This document shows positions 1 through 11,131 of a stretch of DNA of 64,000 bases, piece after piece. Position 1 is the stretch's first letter; each line of letters opens with the position of its first letter. The notes under the pieces were generated by a model, which was not told the DNA's origin, ran no database searches, and saw nothing but the letters and a program-made list of their open reading frames with translations. The position numbers and the translations under genes were made by a program. This DNA comes from Gemmataceae bacterium (GTDB lineage Bacteria; Planctomycetota; Planctomycetia; Gemmatales; Gemmataceae), in assembly GCA_019636445.1 (NCBI GenBank), contig JAHBXO010000014.1:57358-121357 (forward strand). Reading direction: 5' to 3'.

Positions 1-1128
1 GTCGCCAATCCCTTGTCCGACCTCAAGGAAGGCGACCTTCTCGGCATGGTCTCCGTCCGCATGTCCACCGAAATGATCGAGACCGGCTTCCACCAGAACC
101 GCGCCCTGCTCATTGCCTTTGCCTTCGGCACCACCGTCCTCATCCTCGCCGGCAGCTACCTCATCATCCGCTATGTCATCGTCAAACCGGTCAAGCACCT
201 CAAGGACGTGAGCGAAGCCATCGCCGCCGGCGAACTCAACGTTCGCTCCGAAATCCAGACCGGCGACGAATTCGAAGACCTCTCCATCGCCTTCAACCGC
301 ATGCTCCGCAACCTGACCAGCATGCAGGACCGCAACCGCGGCCTCATCGCCGACCTCGATCGCAAGGTTGACGAACTCGCCCGCGTCAACATGGCCCTGT
401 ACGAATCGAACCGGCTGAAGGGGGACTTCCTCTCCACCATGAGCCACGAACTTCGCACGCCCTTGAACAGCATCATCGGCTTCAGCGAGGTCCTCCTGAA
501 TGCCGAGAACCTGACCGAGAAGCAGCACCGCTACGCCGCGAACATCATGACCAGCGGCCAGCAACTCCTCGCGCTCATCAACGACGTGCTGGACCTCGCC
601 AAGGCCGAGTCGGGCAAGATGCGGCTGCATCCCGAACCGATCCACGCGGCCGCATTGTGCGAGTCGATCCTCGCAACTCACAAACAGGCGGCGGAGAAGA
701 AGAACGTCGAGCTGCGACTCGCCGTGCCAGCCAATCTGCCCCCCGTGAAGCAGGACGCGGGCAAGCTGAGGCAGATCCTCGCGAACCTGATCTCGAACGC
801 GATCAAGTTTACGCCCGAGGGTGGCCGCGTCACGCTCGCGGCGTCGGTCGTGGACGGCACGCTCGCCCTCGCCGTCGAAGACACCGGCGTCGGGATCGCC
901 CTCGACGAACAGGACTCGGTTTTCGACAAGTTCCGCCAGAGCGCCAACCCCCTCACCCGCGAGCAGGGTGGCACCGGTCTCGGCCTTTCCATCGTCCGCG
1001 AACTCGCCAAACTCCTCGGCGGCGATGTCGCCCTCAAAAGCGAACTCGGCCGCGGCAGTACCTTCACCGTCACCGTCGCCGCCGAACTCAAGCCCGAACC
1101 GCTCCTGACGTTCGACCTCCCGGCGTGA
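1..1128 (+). CDS. HAMP-domain sensor histidine kinase (5' end outside window)
   Basis: The reading frame is open from base 1, so the N-terminal sensor region lies upstream; 375 codons are visible. They hold a membrane segment (about residues 35-61), a HAMP linker (about 62-114), a short coiled coil, and a HisKA domain whose phospho-acceptor motif MSHELRTPLN places the histidine at 445-447. An ATP-binding domain follows with N box (NLISNAIKFTPEGG), G1 box (DTGVGIA) and G2 box (GTGLGLSIV). The residues before the membrane segment look like the end of a periplasmic sensor. The protein should autophosphorylate and pass phosphate to a response regulator, but none is adjacent. The NtrC-type regulator at 35578 is too far away to be assigned as partner. 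Confidence 0.93.
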   Translation, partial: VANPLSDLKEGDLLGMVSVRMSTEMIETGFHQNRALLIAFAFGTTVLILAGSYLIIRYVIVKPVKHLKDVSEAIAAGELNVRSEIQTGDEFEDLSIAFNRMLRNLTSMQDRNRGLIADLDRKVDELARVNMALYESNRLKGDFLSTMSHELRTPLNSIIGFSEVLLNAENLTEKQHRYAANIMTSGQQLLALINDVLDLAKAESGKMRLHPEPIHAAALCESILATHKQAAEKKNVELRLAVPANLPPVKQDAGKLRQILANLISNAIKFTPEGGRVTLAASVVDGTLALAVEDTGVGIALDEQDSVFDKFRQSANPLTREQGGTGLGLSIVRELAKLLGGDVALKSELGRGSTFTVTVAAELKPEPLLTFDLPA

Positions 1129-1307
1129 CGGCCCCGTCCCGGCTGAGTGGATTCCGTTTCCGTTCGCGCCTTGGTCCCGACACGAATGACCGATGGGGCT
1201 GTACGACTTGTCGACCTTCGGGTGACCCTGAATCATCGCCGTTCGAATGGAGGCAATGATGCACTCCACCCGTGCGACCTGCGAACGGGTGGGTGCTTCG
1301 AACCGTC

Positions 1308-2645
1308 TCATGCCAGTTCGGCGATCGGACGTGCGTTGTCGTCGACCAGGAACTGCGGGCGGCCTTCGATGTCCGTGACGGTCGACCGGCTGACGTCGAT
1401 GCCAAGGTTCTGGTACAGAGTCGCATAGAGTTCACCGAAGGCCACGGGGCGCGACGCCGCTTCTCCGGCGATGCGGTCGGTGGAACCGATCACCTGCCCG
1501 TGCTTCATTCCCCCGCCCGCCAGCAGTACGCAGTTCACTTGCGGCCAGTGGTCGCGGCCGACCTGCGCGCTGATCTTGGGCGTCCGGCCGAACTCGCCCA
1601 GGATCGCCACCGTGCAATCGTCCGACAGCCCGCGCTGGTGCAGGTCTTCGACCAACGCGCTCACGCACTGATCAAAGACGGGGAAGTCTTCCTTCTCGCG
1701 GAGGAAGATGTTGTTATCGGCCCGCCCTTCCGCGTTCCGGCCGCCGTGCCAGTCCCACTTGCTGTAGTTCAGCGTGACCACTCGCGCGCCGGCTTCGATC
1801 AGGCGGCGAGCCATGAGCATGCTTTGTGGCACCCGCGGCGCGCCGTTGCCATCCATGTGGATCTTCGGGTCCCCCGTGCCGTACCGGGCGACGACCTTCG
1901 GGTCTTCCTTCGATAGATCGAGGGCGGTCGCGAGCTTCGAGGACGTCAGCAGGCCGAACGCCTGCCCGTTGAACGAATCGAGCGCGGACATTGTGCCGGT
2001 CGTGTCGGCGTCTCGGCGGGCGTCGTCGAACGATCGCAGGATTGCCTTGCGGTCGGCCAACCGGTTCACGGAGATGCCGCGCAGGAGCATGTCTTCGCGG
2101 GCCGGTCCGGACGGTTGGAACGGCGCGAGCGATGGGCCGAGGAATCCCGGTCCCGGCTCGTTGTACGGCCCGTGGGTGCAGGTATAGCACAAGCTGATGT
2201 AAGGCGGGACGGCACGATCCGCCGGCCCTTGCAGTTTGGCGACGACCGACCCGAACTGGGGCCAGCCGCCGCTCGGCTTTGGCGTGCGGACGTGACGGCC
2301 ATTGAAGACCTGAATCGCGTCGTGATCCGCCTGGTTGCCGACGAGCGAACGGATGATCGTGAACTTATCCATCATCTTCGCGATGCGCGGGAACGCCTCG
2401 CAAATCTGAATGCCGGTCACGTTCGTCGCGATCGGCTTCCAGGGGCCGGCGATTTCCTTGGGTGCGTCCGGCTTCAGGTCGAACATGTCCTGGTGCGGCG
2501 GCCCGCCGACCAGATAGATAAGGATCACCGATTTCGGGGACGACGCGCGCCCGGCCTTGGACTCGGCTCGCAGGAGTTGCGGGAGGCACAGCCCGCCAAG
2601 GCCGAGGCCGCCAATTTGAAGGAAGCCGCGGCGGGAGGGGAACAT
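1308..2645 (-). CDS. DUF1501 secreted protein (first paralogue)
   Basis: 445-residue DUF1501 protein, a family abundant in planctomycetes with an alkaline-phosphatase/sulfatase-like fold and no settled function. The N-terminus MFPSRRGFLQIGGLGLGG is a twin-arginine export signal. A longer frame upstream is possible, but the ATG at 2645 has GGAGAG five bases before it and opens directly on the Tat signal. The family landmarks LVGGPPHQDMFDLKPDAP, GEFGRTPKIS and GRDHWPQ are present, as is the C-terminal pattern GRPQFLVDDNARPIAEL. It is the last gene of the minus-strand set that begins near 8699, 134 bases after the previous stop. The DUF1501 call is firm; substrate and reaction are unknown. Confidence 0.92.
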   Translation of the reverse strand: MFPSRRGFLQIGGLGLGGLCLPQLLRAESKAGRASSPKSVILIYLVGGPPHQDMFDLKPDAPKEIAGPWKPIATNVTGIQICEAFPRIAKMMDKFTIIRSLVGNQADHDAIQVFNGRHVRTPKPSGGWPQFGSVVAKLQGPADRAVPPYISLCYTCTHGPYNEPGPGFLGPSLAPFQPSGPAREDMLLRGISVNRLADRKAILRSFDDARRDADTTGTMSALDSFNGQAFGLLTSSKLATALDLSKEDPKVVARYGTGDPKIHMDGNGAPRVPQSMLMARRLIEAGARVVTLNYSKWDWHGGRNAEGRADNNIFLREKEDFPVFDQCVSALVEDLHQRGLSDDCTVAILGEFGRTPKISAQVGRDHWPQVNCVLLAGGGMKHGQVIGSTDRIAGEAASRPVAFGELYATLYQNLGIDVSRSTVTDIEGRPQFLVDDNARPIAELA

Positions 2646-2779
2646 GGAGGCTCTCCGATGCGATAGGTCGCGGCGAGAAGACACGGACGGCGGGTACACC
2701 ATCATTAACCGAGCCTTCTTGGAAATGCAATCGAATAGCGTGAAGTCGGCGCTTCACGCAGGTCTCGACGACGATCCAT

Positions 2780-4207
2780 TCAGCCCATGAGTTCGGGAAT
2801 CGCTTTTCCGCGGTCGACGATGGCCGTGGGGCGCCCGTTGAAGTCGTGGATGAACGTCTTGGCGTAGTCGATGCCCAGGTGATGGTAGATCGTGGCGAGG
2901 AAGTCGCCCGGGCCACAGACGCGTTCGATGGAATCCTCGCCGCGGCGATCCGTGGCTCCGACGAAGCGGCCGGGGGCGATTCCGCCACCGAACCAGATAT
3001 TCGAGAACCCACGCGGCCAGTGATCCCGTCCGGGTTGCGTCGTGCCCGCGGCGGCGCTGGCATTTCCCGCACCGGTGCTGGGTGCATAACTGATTTTCGG
3101 AGTGCGGCCGAATTCCCCGGTCACAACCACGAGTACGCGCTTGTCCAAGCCGCGCTGATAGATGTCCTCTACCAGCGCCGAGACGGCCCGGTCGTACACT
3201 TCGGCCCGGAACTTCATCGCATCGAAGACGTGGTGGTTCACCGCGTGGTCGTCCCAGTTGCCGACGCGCCCGCACAGCGGCCCGCTCAGGCTGGTGGTGA
3301 GCACATCCACGCCGGCCTCGACCAGACGCCGCGCGAGCAGCAACTGCTGGCCCCAGGCGTTGCGGCCGTAGCGGTCGCGGACGACGGCCGGTTCGCGACT
3401 AAGATCGAACGCGATCTTCGTCTTCGGGTTGGTCAGCAGGCCGAGCGCTTGCGATTCGAAGTCGTCGAGGGCGCCGAGTTCGCGCGCCCGGTCGAAACTC
3501 CGGTCGAGGGTGTCGAGTTTCTGGCGGAGCGTGGCGCGGCGGTCGAGACGGCGGGCCTCGTCGGCGTCGGACAATCCGATGTTCGGCACGCTGAAGGTCG
3601 GCGCGTTCGGGTCGCCGGAGACGACGAAGGGGTTGTAGGCGTCGCCGAGATAGGCTGGGCCGTTGTATTCGAGCGGCGGGTTGATGCCGACGTAGGCCGG
3701 CAGCGGGTTTTCGCGCGGTCCCTTCTTCGCGAGAAGGTAGTTCGAGACGGTCATCCAGTCGGGGTATTTGGGCTTGGGCTTGTCGCGCGTGTCGGGGTCG
3801 CCGGAGAGCAGTTGCATGGAACCGGCGGGGTGGCCGCCGGCGCTCTGCCGCATCGAGCGCAGCACGACAAGTTTGTCGGCGAGGGCGGCTTGCCTCGGCA
3901 GCAGTTCGGTGAAGCGCAGGCCGGGCACGCGCGTGGCAATCGGCTTGAAGGGGCCGGCGTATTCGCTGCCCGAATCGGGCTTCGGATCGTAGGAGTCGAT
4001 GTGGGACAGTCCGCCGGGCTGCCAGACCATGATGACGGCTTTGCGCTCGCTGGCCGCGGTCGCGGGTTCGGCCGCGCGAGCACGGAGTTTGAACAACCCC
4101 GGCAGGCTCAGCGTTCCGAAACCGGCCAAACCGGCCTGGAGAAACGCGCGGCGGCCCGTCGCGCCGAACGGCACCGGACCACGACAACGCTCGGGAGAAT
4201 GACTCAT
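2780..4207 (-). CDS. DUF1501 secreted protein (second paralogue)
   Basis: 475-residue DUF1501 protein, a diverged paralogue of the gene at 1308; both carry GEFGRTPKIS, GRDHWP and a C-terminal GRP-V-GK/PIPEL block. The leader contains GRRAFLQAGLAGFGTL, a twin-arginine signal. The ATG at 4207 was chosen because GGAG lies five bases upstream and the codon overlaps the preceding stop by four bases (ATGA), which indicates translational coupling to the PPC-domain gene. The 14 extra residues possible upstream lie inside that gene. Planctomycete genomes typically place DUF1501 genes beside DUF1549/DUF1553 genes, as here; the proteins are thought to act together outside the cytoplasm, but the role is unproven. 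Confidence 0.92.
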   Translation of the reverse strand: MSHSPERCRGPVPFGATGRRAFLQAGLAGFGTLSLPGLFKLRARAAEPATAASERKAVIMVWQPGGLSHIDSYDPKPDSGSEYAGPFKPIATRVPGLRFTELLPRQAALADKLVVLRSMRQSAGGHPAGSMQLLSGDPDTRDKPKPKYPDWMTVSNYLLAKKGPRENPLPAYVGINPPLEYNGPAYLGDAYNPFVVSGDPNAPTFSVPNIGLSDADEARRLDRRATLRQKLDTLDRSFDRARELGALDDFESQALGLLTNPKTKIAFDLSREPAVVRDRYGRNAWGQQLLLARRLVEAGVDVLTTSLSGPLCGRVGNWDDHAVNHHVFDAMKFRAEVYDRAVSALVEDIYQRGLDKRVLVVVTGEFGRTPKISYAPSTGAGNASAAAGTTQPGRDHWPRGFSNIWFGGGIAPGRFVGATDRRGEDSIERVCGPGDFLATIYHHLGIDYAKTFIHDFNGRPTAIVDRGKAIPELMG

Positions 4208-6480
4208 TTCGTCTCCGCCGGGAGGACGCGAATCGTGAACGGTTCGCATACGAGAATATCGGCAATGTCGCGAGGCTGCGCCGCCTGCTTCGCGCGGTCG
4301 AGTTGTTGCTGCGCCGCGCTCAGCGCAGTCGTCGCCGCCTTCATCTTCGCGTTGACGGCTTCCAGTGACTTCGTCATCTGTTGCTTCTTGCCGGCCGGCG
4401 CCTGACCGGCTTCCGTCGCCAGCTTTTTCGCCTCCAACTCCAGCGACTGCACCTCGGCCCGCATCTTCTTCGAGGTCGACTCGGCCGCTTCGATCGCGTC
4501 CGGGCGATGGCGGTACTTCACGACTCCGCCTCCGAGGATTGACACGGTATATTCGCCCGGCGGCACCTTAAGCGCGGCCAGGTCGAACGTGATTTCCGAA
4601 TCGGCCGCCTGCACGGGAAGACTGAACGCCGGTGCCCGCTCGAATCCCGCGCCGACGGCGCGCATCGAAATCTTGTCACCTGAGAAATCGCTCGTGCGCG
4701 TATGAACCAGCGGCACGACGACTTTGGTTCCGGCCTTCGCCTCGATCACCGGTTTCTTTGCGGCGATCGTCAGCGGAGCAAGATCTTTGTTGTTCACGCT
4801 CACCGGCACGTCGGCGAGCAGGCGTGGGCTGGGGATTTCGCCCCACGAATCGGGAATCGGCCACGCCACCGACGCAAGCCGGCAGGGGCGTTCGACCGGA
4901 TGTCCGGACACGACCGCGCGGCCGACGAACCGCGCATTCGCGTAGCCGCGCGGCGCGTTCGATTTCGCGGTCACGAGCATCATGCCCCGCGATTGGCCCG
5001 CCGGGATCGTCAAGCCTTTGGCGGTCACACCCTCCGGCAATCCTTCAAGCGACAGTTCGATCGGGCCGGCGAAGCCGTCGCGTCGCACGGCCACCACTTC
5101 GAGCGCCATCGTGGCACCACCGCGCAGGGCCAGTGGTTTCGAGAGTGCATTCCGGTCGCCGTTGCGCAGTTCCATGTGGAGTGCCCAGGCGACCAGCGCG
5201 AAATCGGGCTGGGCTTTGCGGACGATCAACCGGTAAACGTGACCGGGTTCGCTGCGCGTGCCGCCGAAAAGGTCGGTGAGTTGCAGGCGATAGACGCCGT
5301 CTTCGGGTGCGACGAACTTGCCGAGGACATCGGCGCTGCCGGCGTTGTACGGCGGACCATCGTAGGCGTAGCCGTTGCTGGACACCTTCACGGGGCTGGG
5401 GATGTCGGACAGTTCCAGAACATCCACGAGCGATTCCGGTGCACCGTTCGCCCCTTTTACGACTCTTTGCACGAGCACGGCCGGATCGGTCGGCAGGCCG
5501 AGCCGTTCGGACGCGACCTCGATCCACCATTCCTCGCCCTTCTTGGCGGAGAACTCGAAGCGGTCGACGTCGGCGGCAGGGAAGAACCGACCGGCGATGT
5601 CACAGGGGAGCGTGATTCGTTGGGCCTTCTCGGGAGCGTCGTTCGGTTCGACTTCCTGCCCCGCCGCCGTCGCGAGCAGACCGGGGGGTGGCCAGGAGAA
5701 GGCGTTCACCGGTTTCGTACCCGGTTGTCGCACGATCGGCGTCCCCGGTGCCTGCTCCCATAGGCCAAGGCGGTAGTAGAATGCCGGGCCGCCCTTGTAG
5801 GTCAATTCGTGGATCTTGATGACGTAGGTGCCGTCCGCGGGTACGGCGAAGTCGAGCACCCCGCCCCGCCGTTCGACGAGCAGGTCCCGACCGGTGGCGT
5901 CGGCGACGATCACGGTCGCGTTCAATTTGGAATCGATTCCGCGCGTCGCGCAGTCGACGATAACCCGTTGGCCACGTTTCGCTGGAAACTTGTAATAGTC
6001 GATGGACCGGTCTGCGACGGTGCCATTGCAGACCGAATTCATCGGAAGGTCCAGAGCAGTCGCTAGTGAGCGGTTCGGTTTCGTCTGGTGCACTTCGGCC
6101 AGGGTTCCAACGGCGAAGATCCGGGAGGAGGACGCTCCGAGCCGGGTCGTCGCGCGAGCCTCGTAGAGGCCGACGGGACAATCCGCCGCGATCGTGACGT
6201 GGAACTGGTTATCGAGGGGCTGGCCGGCCGCATCCATCTTCCGCCGGGCCGAAATCCGCGGATCCGAGAAAACCAGTTCGCCCAACTCCTCGAGGTTTTC
6301 GCCGGAGATCGTGACATCGAATTCGGTGCCCGTTTTGCCGCCCATCGGCACCAACGAGAGCAGTCGGGGGGCCGGCAGGCCGACCGATTGCGCCGTGGCC
6401 AGCACCGACGCTTCCAGAAGGAGCACGGCGACCAACACGACGCGAACGAACTTTGAATAACGGGTCGTCATGTTACGCAT
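4204..6480 (-). CDS. Secreted PPC-domain protein
   Basis: 758 residues. An N-terminal signal peptide (hydrophobic stretch VRVVLVAVLLLEASVLATA) precedes an IPT/TIG-like segment (PMGGKTGTEFDVTISGENLEEL) and at least two bacterial pre-peptidase C-terminal (PPC)-like beta domains, recognisable by DYYKFPAKRGQRVIVDC and DRFEFSAKKGEEWWIEV. Near the C-terminus is a lysine/alanine-rich stretch of about 60 residues likely to form a coiled coil. The ATG at 6480 shares one base with the upstream stop (TGATG), so it is coupled to the DUF1549 gene; MTTRYSK nine bases later is an alternative start. No catalytic motif is seen. A binding or scaffold role at the cell surface is inference. Confidence 0.85.
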   Translation of the reverse strand: MRNMTTRYSKFVRVVLVAVLLLEASVLATAQSVGLPAPRLLSLVPMGGKTGTEFDVTISGENLEELGELVFSDPRISARRKMDAAGQPLDNQFHVTIAADCPVGLYEARATTRLGASSSRIFAVGTLAEVHQTKPNRSLATALDLPMNSVCNGTVADRSIDYYKFPAKRGQRVIVDCATRGIDSKLNATVIVADATGRDLLVERRGGVLDFAVPADGTYVIKIHELTYKGGPAFYYRLGLWEQAPGTPIVRQPGTKPVNAFSWPPPGLLATAAGQEVEPNDAPEKAQRITLPCDIAGRFFPAADVDRFEFSAKKGEEWWIEVASERLGLPTDPAVLVQRVVKGANGAPESLVDVLELSDIPSPVKVSSNGYAYDGPPYNAGSADVLGKFVAPEDGVYRLQLTDLFGGTRSEPGHVYRLIVRKAQPDFALVAWALHMELRNGDRNALSKPLALRGGATMALEVVAVRRDGFAGPIELSLEGLPEGVTAKGLTIPAGQSRGMMLVTAKSNAPRGYANARFVGRAVVSGHPVERPCRLASVAWPIPDSWGEIPSPRLLADVPVSVNNKDLAPLTIAAKKPVIEAKAGTKVVVPLVHTRTSDFSGDKISMRAVGAGFERAPAFSLPVQAADSEITFDLAALKVPPGEYTVSILGGGVVKYRHRPDAIEAAESTSKKMRAEVQSLELEAKKLATEAGQAPAGKKQQMTKSLEAVNAKMKAATTALSAAQQQLDRAKQAAQPRDIADILVCEPFTIRVLPAETK

Positions 6481-8699
6481 CAGTGGTTGAAGAGGAATTC
6501 TTTCGCGGAGATCAGCGCCCACATCAGGTCCTGCCAGTTTTCACGGGCGGCACGCTGCGGGTCGACCGGTTTGCCGGCGGCGGTCAGCCGCGTTTCGGCG
6601 AGGTACGCGATCGCGGTCTTCAATTCGTCGGCCTTCGGTTCGCGGGCGAACGCGGCCCGGTACAGTTCCTTCACGCGTTCCTCCACCGGCCGCGAGTCCT
6701 TCGCCAAGCGCTCGGCACGGCCGCCGGCGCTTGCGAGTTTCCCCTTGATGTCCGGCGCGTTCACCAGGTGCAGGCTCTGCGCGAGGCTCGACGATTGCAC
6801 GCGTTCGCATTCGCAGACGCTCTGGCCTTCGGGGCGGCCGAACACGCGCAGGAACGGCGAGGACCGGTTGTAGCTGTTGTCCGGGAGGGCGACGGCGCGT
6901 GTACCGGCCGGCAAATTCGCGAAATCGGTCCGCGTCTCTGCCAGTTGGTCGATCGCGTCGAGCAGCACCTCCGCCGGCAGCCGACGGGGATAATAACGCG
7001 AATAGTTCTGACGGTCGCCGACATTGTGCGAGTTCGGTGTCGCGCTCAACTGGTAGGCGTTCGACCGCGCGATCGTCCGCACCAAATCCTTCAAGTCGAA
7101 GCCGCTTTTCACGAAGTGCGATTCCAGGGCTGCGAGGAGCTCCGGATTCGACGGCGGGTTGGAATCGCGGATGTCATCCTCAGGCTCGATCAACCCACGT
7201 TGGAAGAAATGCTTCCAGTACCGGTTCACGAGCGCCTTGGCGAAGAACGGGTTGGTTGGGGATTTCATCCAGTCGGCGAGCCGAAGGCGTGGGTCTTCGT
7301 CGGGCGCGATGGCGGGCATCGGGTCGCCGAACGCCGCGGGTTTCAGTGCCGCGCGCGTCTTCATGTTCGTGGCCGTCGCCACGCCGCGCTTGTGAAAGAT
7401 CAGGTCTTCGTCCCGCGTGCCTGACGGCTTGCGGCCGACCTGCGCGAAGAACGCCGCGAGCGAGTAATAGTCGTCCTGGCTCCATCGCTCGAAAGGGTGG
7501 TGGTGGCACTGGGCGCACTGCATCCGCACGCCGAGGAAGAGCTGCGCCACGTCCTCGATCTGGTCCTTCGGTTCCTTCACGCGCTTGTACCACGCGACGG
7601 GCGGATTGCCGAGGACGGTACCGGTCGCGGCCAGGAGTTCGCGAACGAACTGATCGTAGGGTTTGTTTGCCAGGAGACTGTCGCGGACCCATGCATGGAA
7701 CGCGAAGTTGGCTGCGAGGTCGCTCGCGTCGTCACGGCGGTTCTTAAGGACCGCCGTCCACTTTCCCGCGAAGAAATCGGCATAGTCCGGACTACGCAAC
7801 AACTCGTCGATCCAGCGGTCCCGCTTGTCGGCGGCCGAGTCGGCGAGAAACGCCTTCGTCTCGGCTTCGGTCGGCAGGCGACCGGCGATGTCGAGCGAGA
7901 CGCGCCGGAGGAACGTGGCATCGTCGCACACCGGCGACGGCGGAATCCCCAGTTCCTTCAGGTTCGCGAATACGGCGGTATCGATGAAGTTCTTCGTGGG
8001 CGGCAACGTGCCGACCGGCGCGCCGAGCGGCACCGCGGCGTTGAAGACCGCGACACGGCCCCGGTAGCGCACCATCACCGACACCTTGCCCGGCAGGTCC
8101 GCCACGGCGACGACGCCGGCGTCGGAGACCTCGGCCATGGCGCGGTCGTTCGATTCGAAGAGGGCGACCTCGGTCACGTCGCGAACGCTGCCATCGGTGA
8201 ACCGGGCCACTGCCTTGAGGGGTTGTTTCGCGCCGCGCGCCAGCACGGCCTTGCCCGGAATCACTTCCAAGGTTGCCAGACCCGGTACGCCCGCGGGGTC
8301 CTTCGGCGCACCGGATCGAATCCATTCGCGAATGGCCGCGTAGCCCGCGCTGGTGGCGGGCAGGCGTGTCCCACCGCCGTGCGGAACCTGACCGGAAGCT
8401 TTCAGCAGAAACAGGCTTTGTTCCGGATTCCCGTAGTTCAGCCGCCGGCCACGGGCTTCGAGAACGATATGTTCGTAATCGTCGGCCGATTCGAAACCAA
8501 GCAGCGACAATTCGAAACCATTCTGCCCGCCACCCGCCTTGGCGTGGCAAGCTCCGCTATTGCAACCAGCCTTGGTCAGTACCGGGACGATGTCGTTGAC
8601 GAACGTGATCGGTTTTTCCGCCGCGCCAAGTCCCGGAGCAACCGCGATCACCCACGCAAGCGCGAAACAACGGACGATGTCTTTGGAAATGAGCACCAC
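6480..8699 (-). CDS. DUF1549/DUF1553 cytochrome-like secreted protein
   Basis: About 739 residues. The N-terminal block GCNSGACHAKAGGGQNGFE is the planctomycete cytochrome-like motif, with an unusual C-X4-CH spacing that is characteristic of this family. A Big_2-like beta domain follows (about residues 145-225), then DUF1549 (FIDTAVFANLKELGIPPSPV, LLRSPDYADFFAGKW) containing a canonical heme c motif CAQCHHHPFE, then DUF1553 (NPFFAKALVNRYWKHFF, LLDAIDQL). The frame also reaches TTG at 8717, but GTG at 8699 has GGAG seven bases upstream and begins closer to the signal peptide, so it is preferred. It heads the four-gene set ending with two DUF1501 genes. An extracytoplasmic redox role is suggested by the heme motif, unproven. 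Confidence 0.9.
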   Translation of the reverse strand: MVLISKDIVRCFALAWVIAVAPGLGAAEKPITFVNDIVPVLTKAGCNSGACHAKAGGGQNGFELSLLGFESADDYEHIVLEARGRRLNYGNPEQSLFLLKASGQVPHGGGTRLPATSAGYAAIREWIRSGAPKDPAGVPGLATLEVIPGKAVLARGAKQPLKAVARFTDGSVRDVTEVALFESNDRAMAEVSDAGVVAVADLPGKVSVMVRYRGRVAVFNAAVPLGAPVGTLPPTKNFIDTAVFANLKELGIPPSPVCDDATFLRRVSLDIAGRLPTEAETKAFLADSAADKRDRWIDELLRSPDYADFFAGKWTAVLKNRRDDASDLAANFAFHAWVRDSLLANKPYDQFVRELLAATGTVLGNPPVAWYKRVKEPKDQIEDVAQLFLGVRMQCAQCHHHPFERWSQDDYYSLAAFFAQVGRKPSGTRDEDLIFHKRGVATATNMKTRAALKPAAFGDPMPAIAPDEDPRLRLADWMKSPTNPFFAKALVNRYWKHFFQRGLIEPEDDIRDSNPPSNPELLAALESHFVKSGFDLKDLVRTIARSNAYQLSATPNSHNVGDRQNYSRYYPRRLPAEVLLDAIDQLAETRTDFANLPAGTRAVALPDNSYNRSSPFLRVFGRPEGQSVCECERVQSSSLAQSLHLVNAPDIKGKLASAGGRAERLAKDSRPVEERVKELYRAAFAREPKADELKTAIAYLAETRLTAAGKPVDPQRAARENWQDLMWALISAKEFLFNH

Positions 8700-10502
<1,803 letters not shown>

Positions 10503-10511
10503 ACGTCACGC

Positions 10512-10545
10512 GGGGGTAACGATGGTTACCCCCTCGTTTCTTTTT
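10512..10545 (+). terminator. Intrinsic terminator of enolase
   Basis: Nine-base-pair perfect stem GGGGGTAAC/GTTACCCCC with loop GATG (10512-10533), followed by a T-rich tract containing TTTCTTTTT. It begins ten bases after the eno stop codon. Confidence 0.93.
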
Positions 10546-10580
10546 GCATTACGATCCGTTTTCCCTCCCGGAGAACGGCC

Positions 10581-11120
10581 ATGCGATCGCTCCTCGCCCT
10601 TACTGTAATCGTCCTCGCGGCGACCCTCGTCCTTGCCGACAAACCGGCGAAGGACGACAAGCCAAAGACCCGCAATCCCTTCGGGCTCAAAGACATCGAA
10701 GACCCGGACGGCGAGGATGTCTTCGATCTCCTGAAGACATTCGACTTGAAGGGCGACGCCAAGGACGCCAATGCCGAACAGTGGGTGAAGGACGCCACCG
10801 AAGGAACGAAAGGCTCGCTCGACGGCGAATGGTTCGAACGCTGGAACCACAACGGGCAGGCCGGCTGGAACAATGGCAAGAGTACGACGAAGATCAAGAC
10901 CGTCGCCGACCGCGTCTACCTGCTGATCGAGTCTTCGAACGGGCAGTTCCTGATGGATCTCAAGTACGACAAGAAGACGAAGACGATGGCCGGTCGGTAC
11001 CGGTGCATCACCCGTGAAGCCGACACCGGTCCGTGCGTCTTCAAGGTTGTGGACGACGAACGGCTCGACGGCACCTGGCGCGGCGTAGGTCGCTGGGATT
11101 TCCGGCGGAAACTGAAATAA
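10581..11120 (+). CDS. Small exported protein, unknown function
   Basis: 179 residues. A signal peptide (MRSLLALTVIVLAATLVLA) is followed by a lysine/aspartate-rich segment (DKPAKDDKPKTRNPFG) and a probable beta-rich C-terminal domain (GEWFERWNHNGQAGWNNG to WRGVGRWDFRRKL). The start has GGAGA seven bases upstream. I recognise no family. The C-terminal half, with repeated aromatic residues and alternating polar/hydrophobic stretches, resembles a small lipocalin-like or MORN-like beta fold, but this is only a guess. The membrane protein gene starting 11 bases later is probably co-transcribed. Confidence 0.75.
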   Translation: MRSLLALTVIVLAATLVLADKPAKDDKPKTRNPFGLKDIEDPDGEDVFDLLKTFDLKGDAKDANAEQWVKDATEGTKGSLDGEWFERWNHNGQAGWNNGKSTTKIKTVADRVYLLIESSNGQFLMDLKYDKKTKTMAGRYRCITREADTGPCVFKVVDDERLDGTWRGVGRWDFRRKLK

Positions 11121-11131
11121 GCGAGGCCCGC

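Noticed and set aside
2846..4405. Plus-strand open frame of 519 codons over the DUF1501 gene
   Set aside because: Antisense shadow of a clearly conserved gene; composition is Val/Gly/Arg-rich without motifs.
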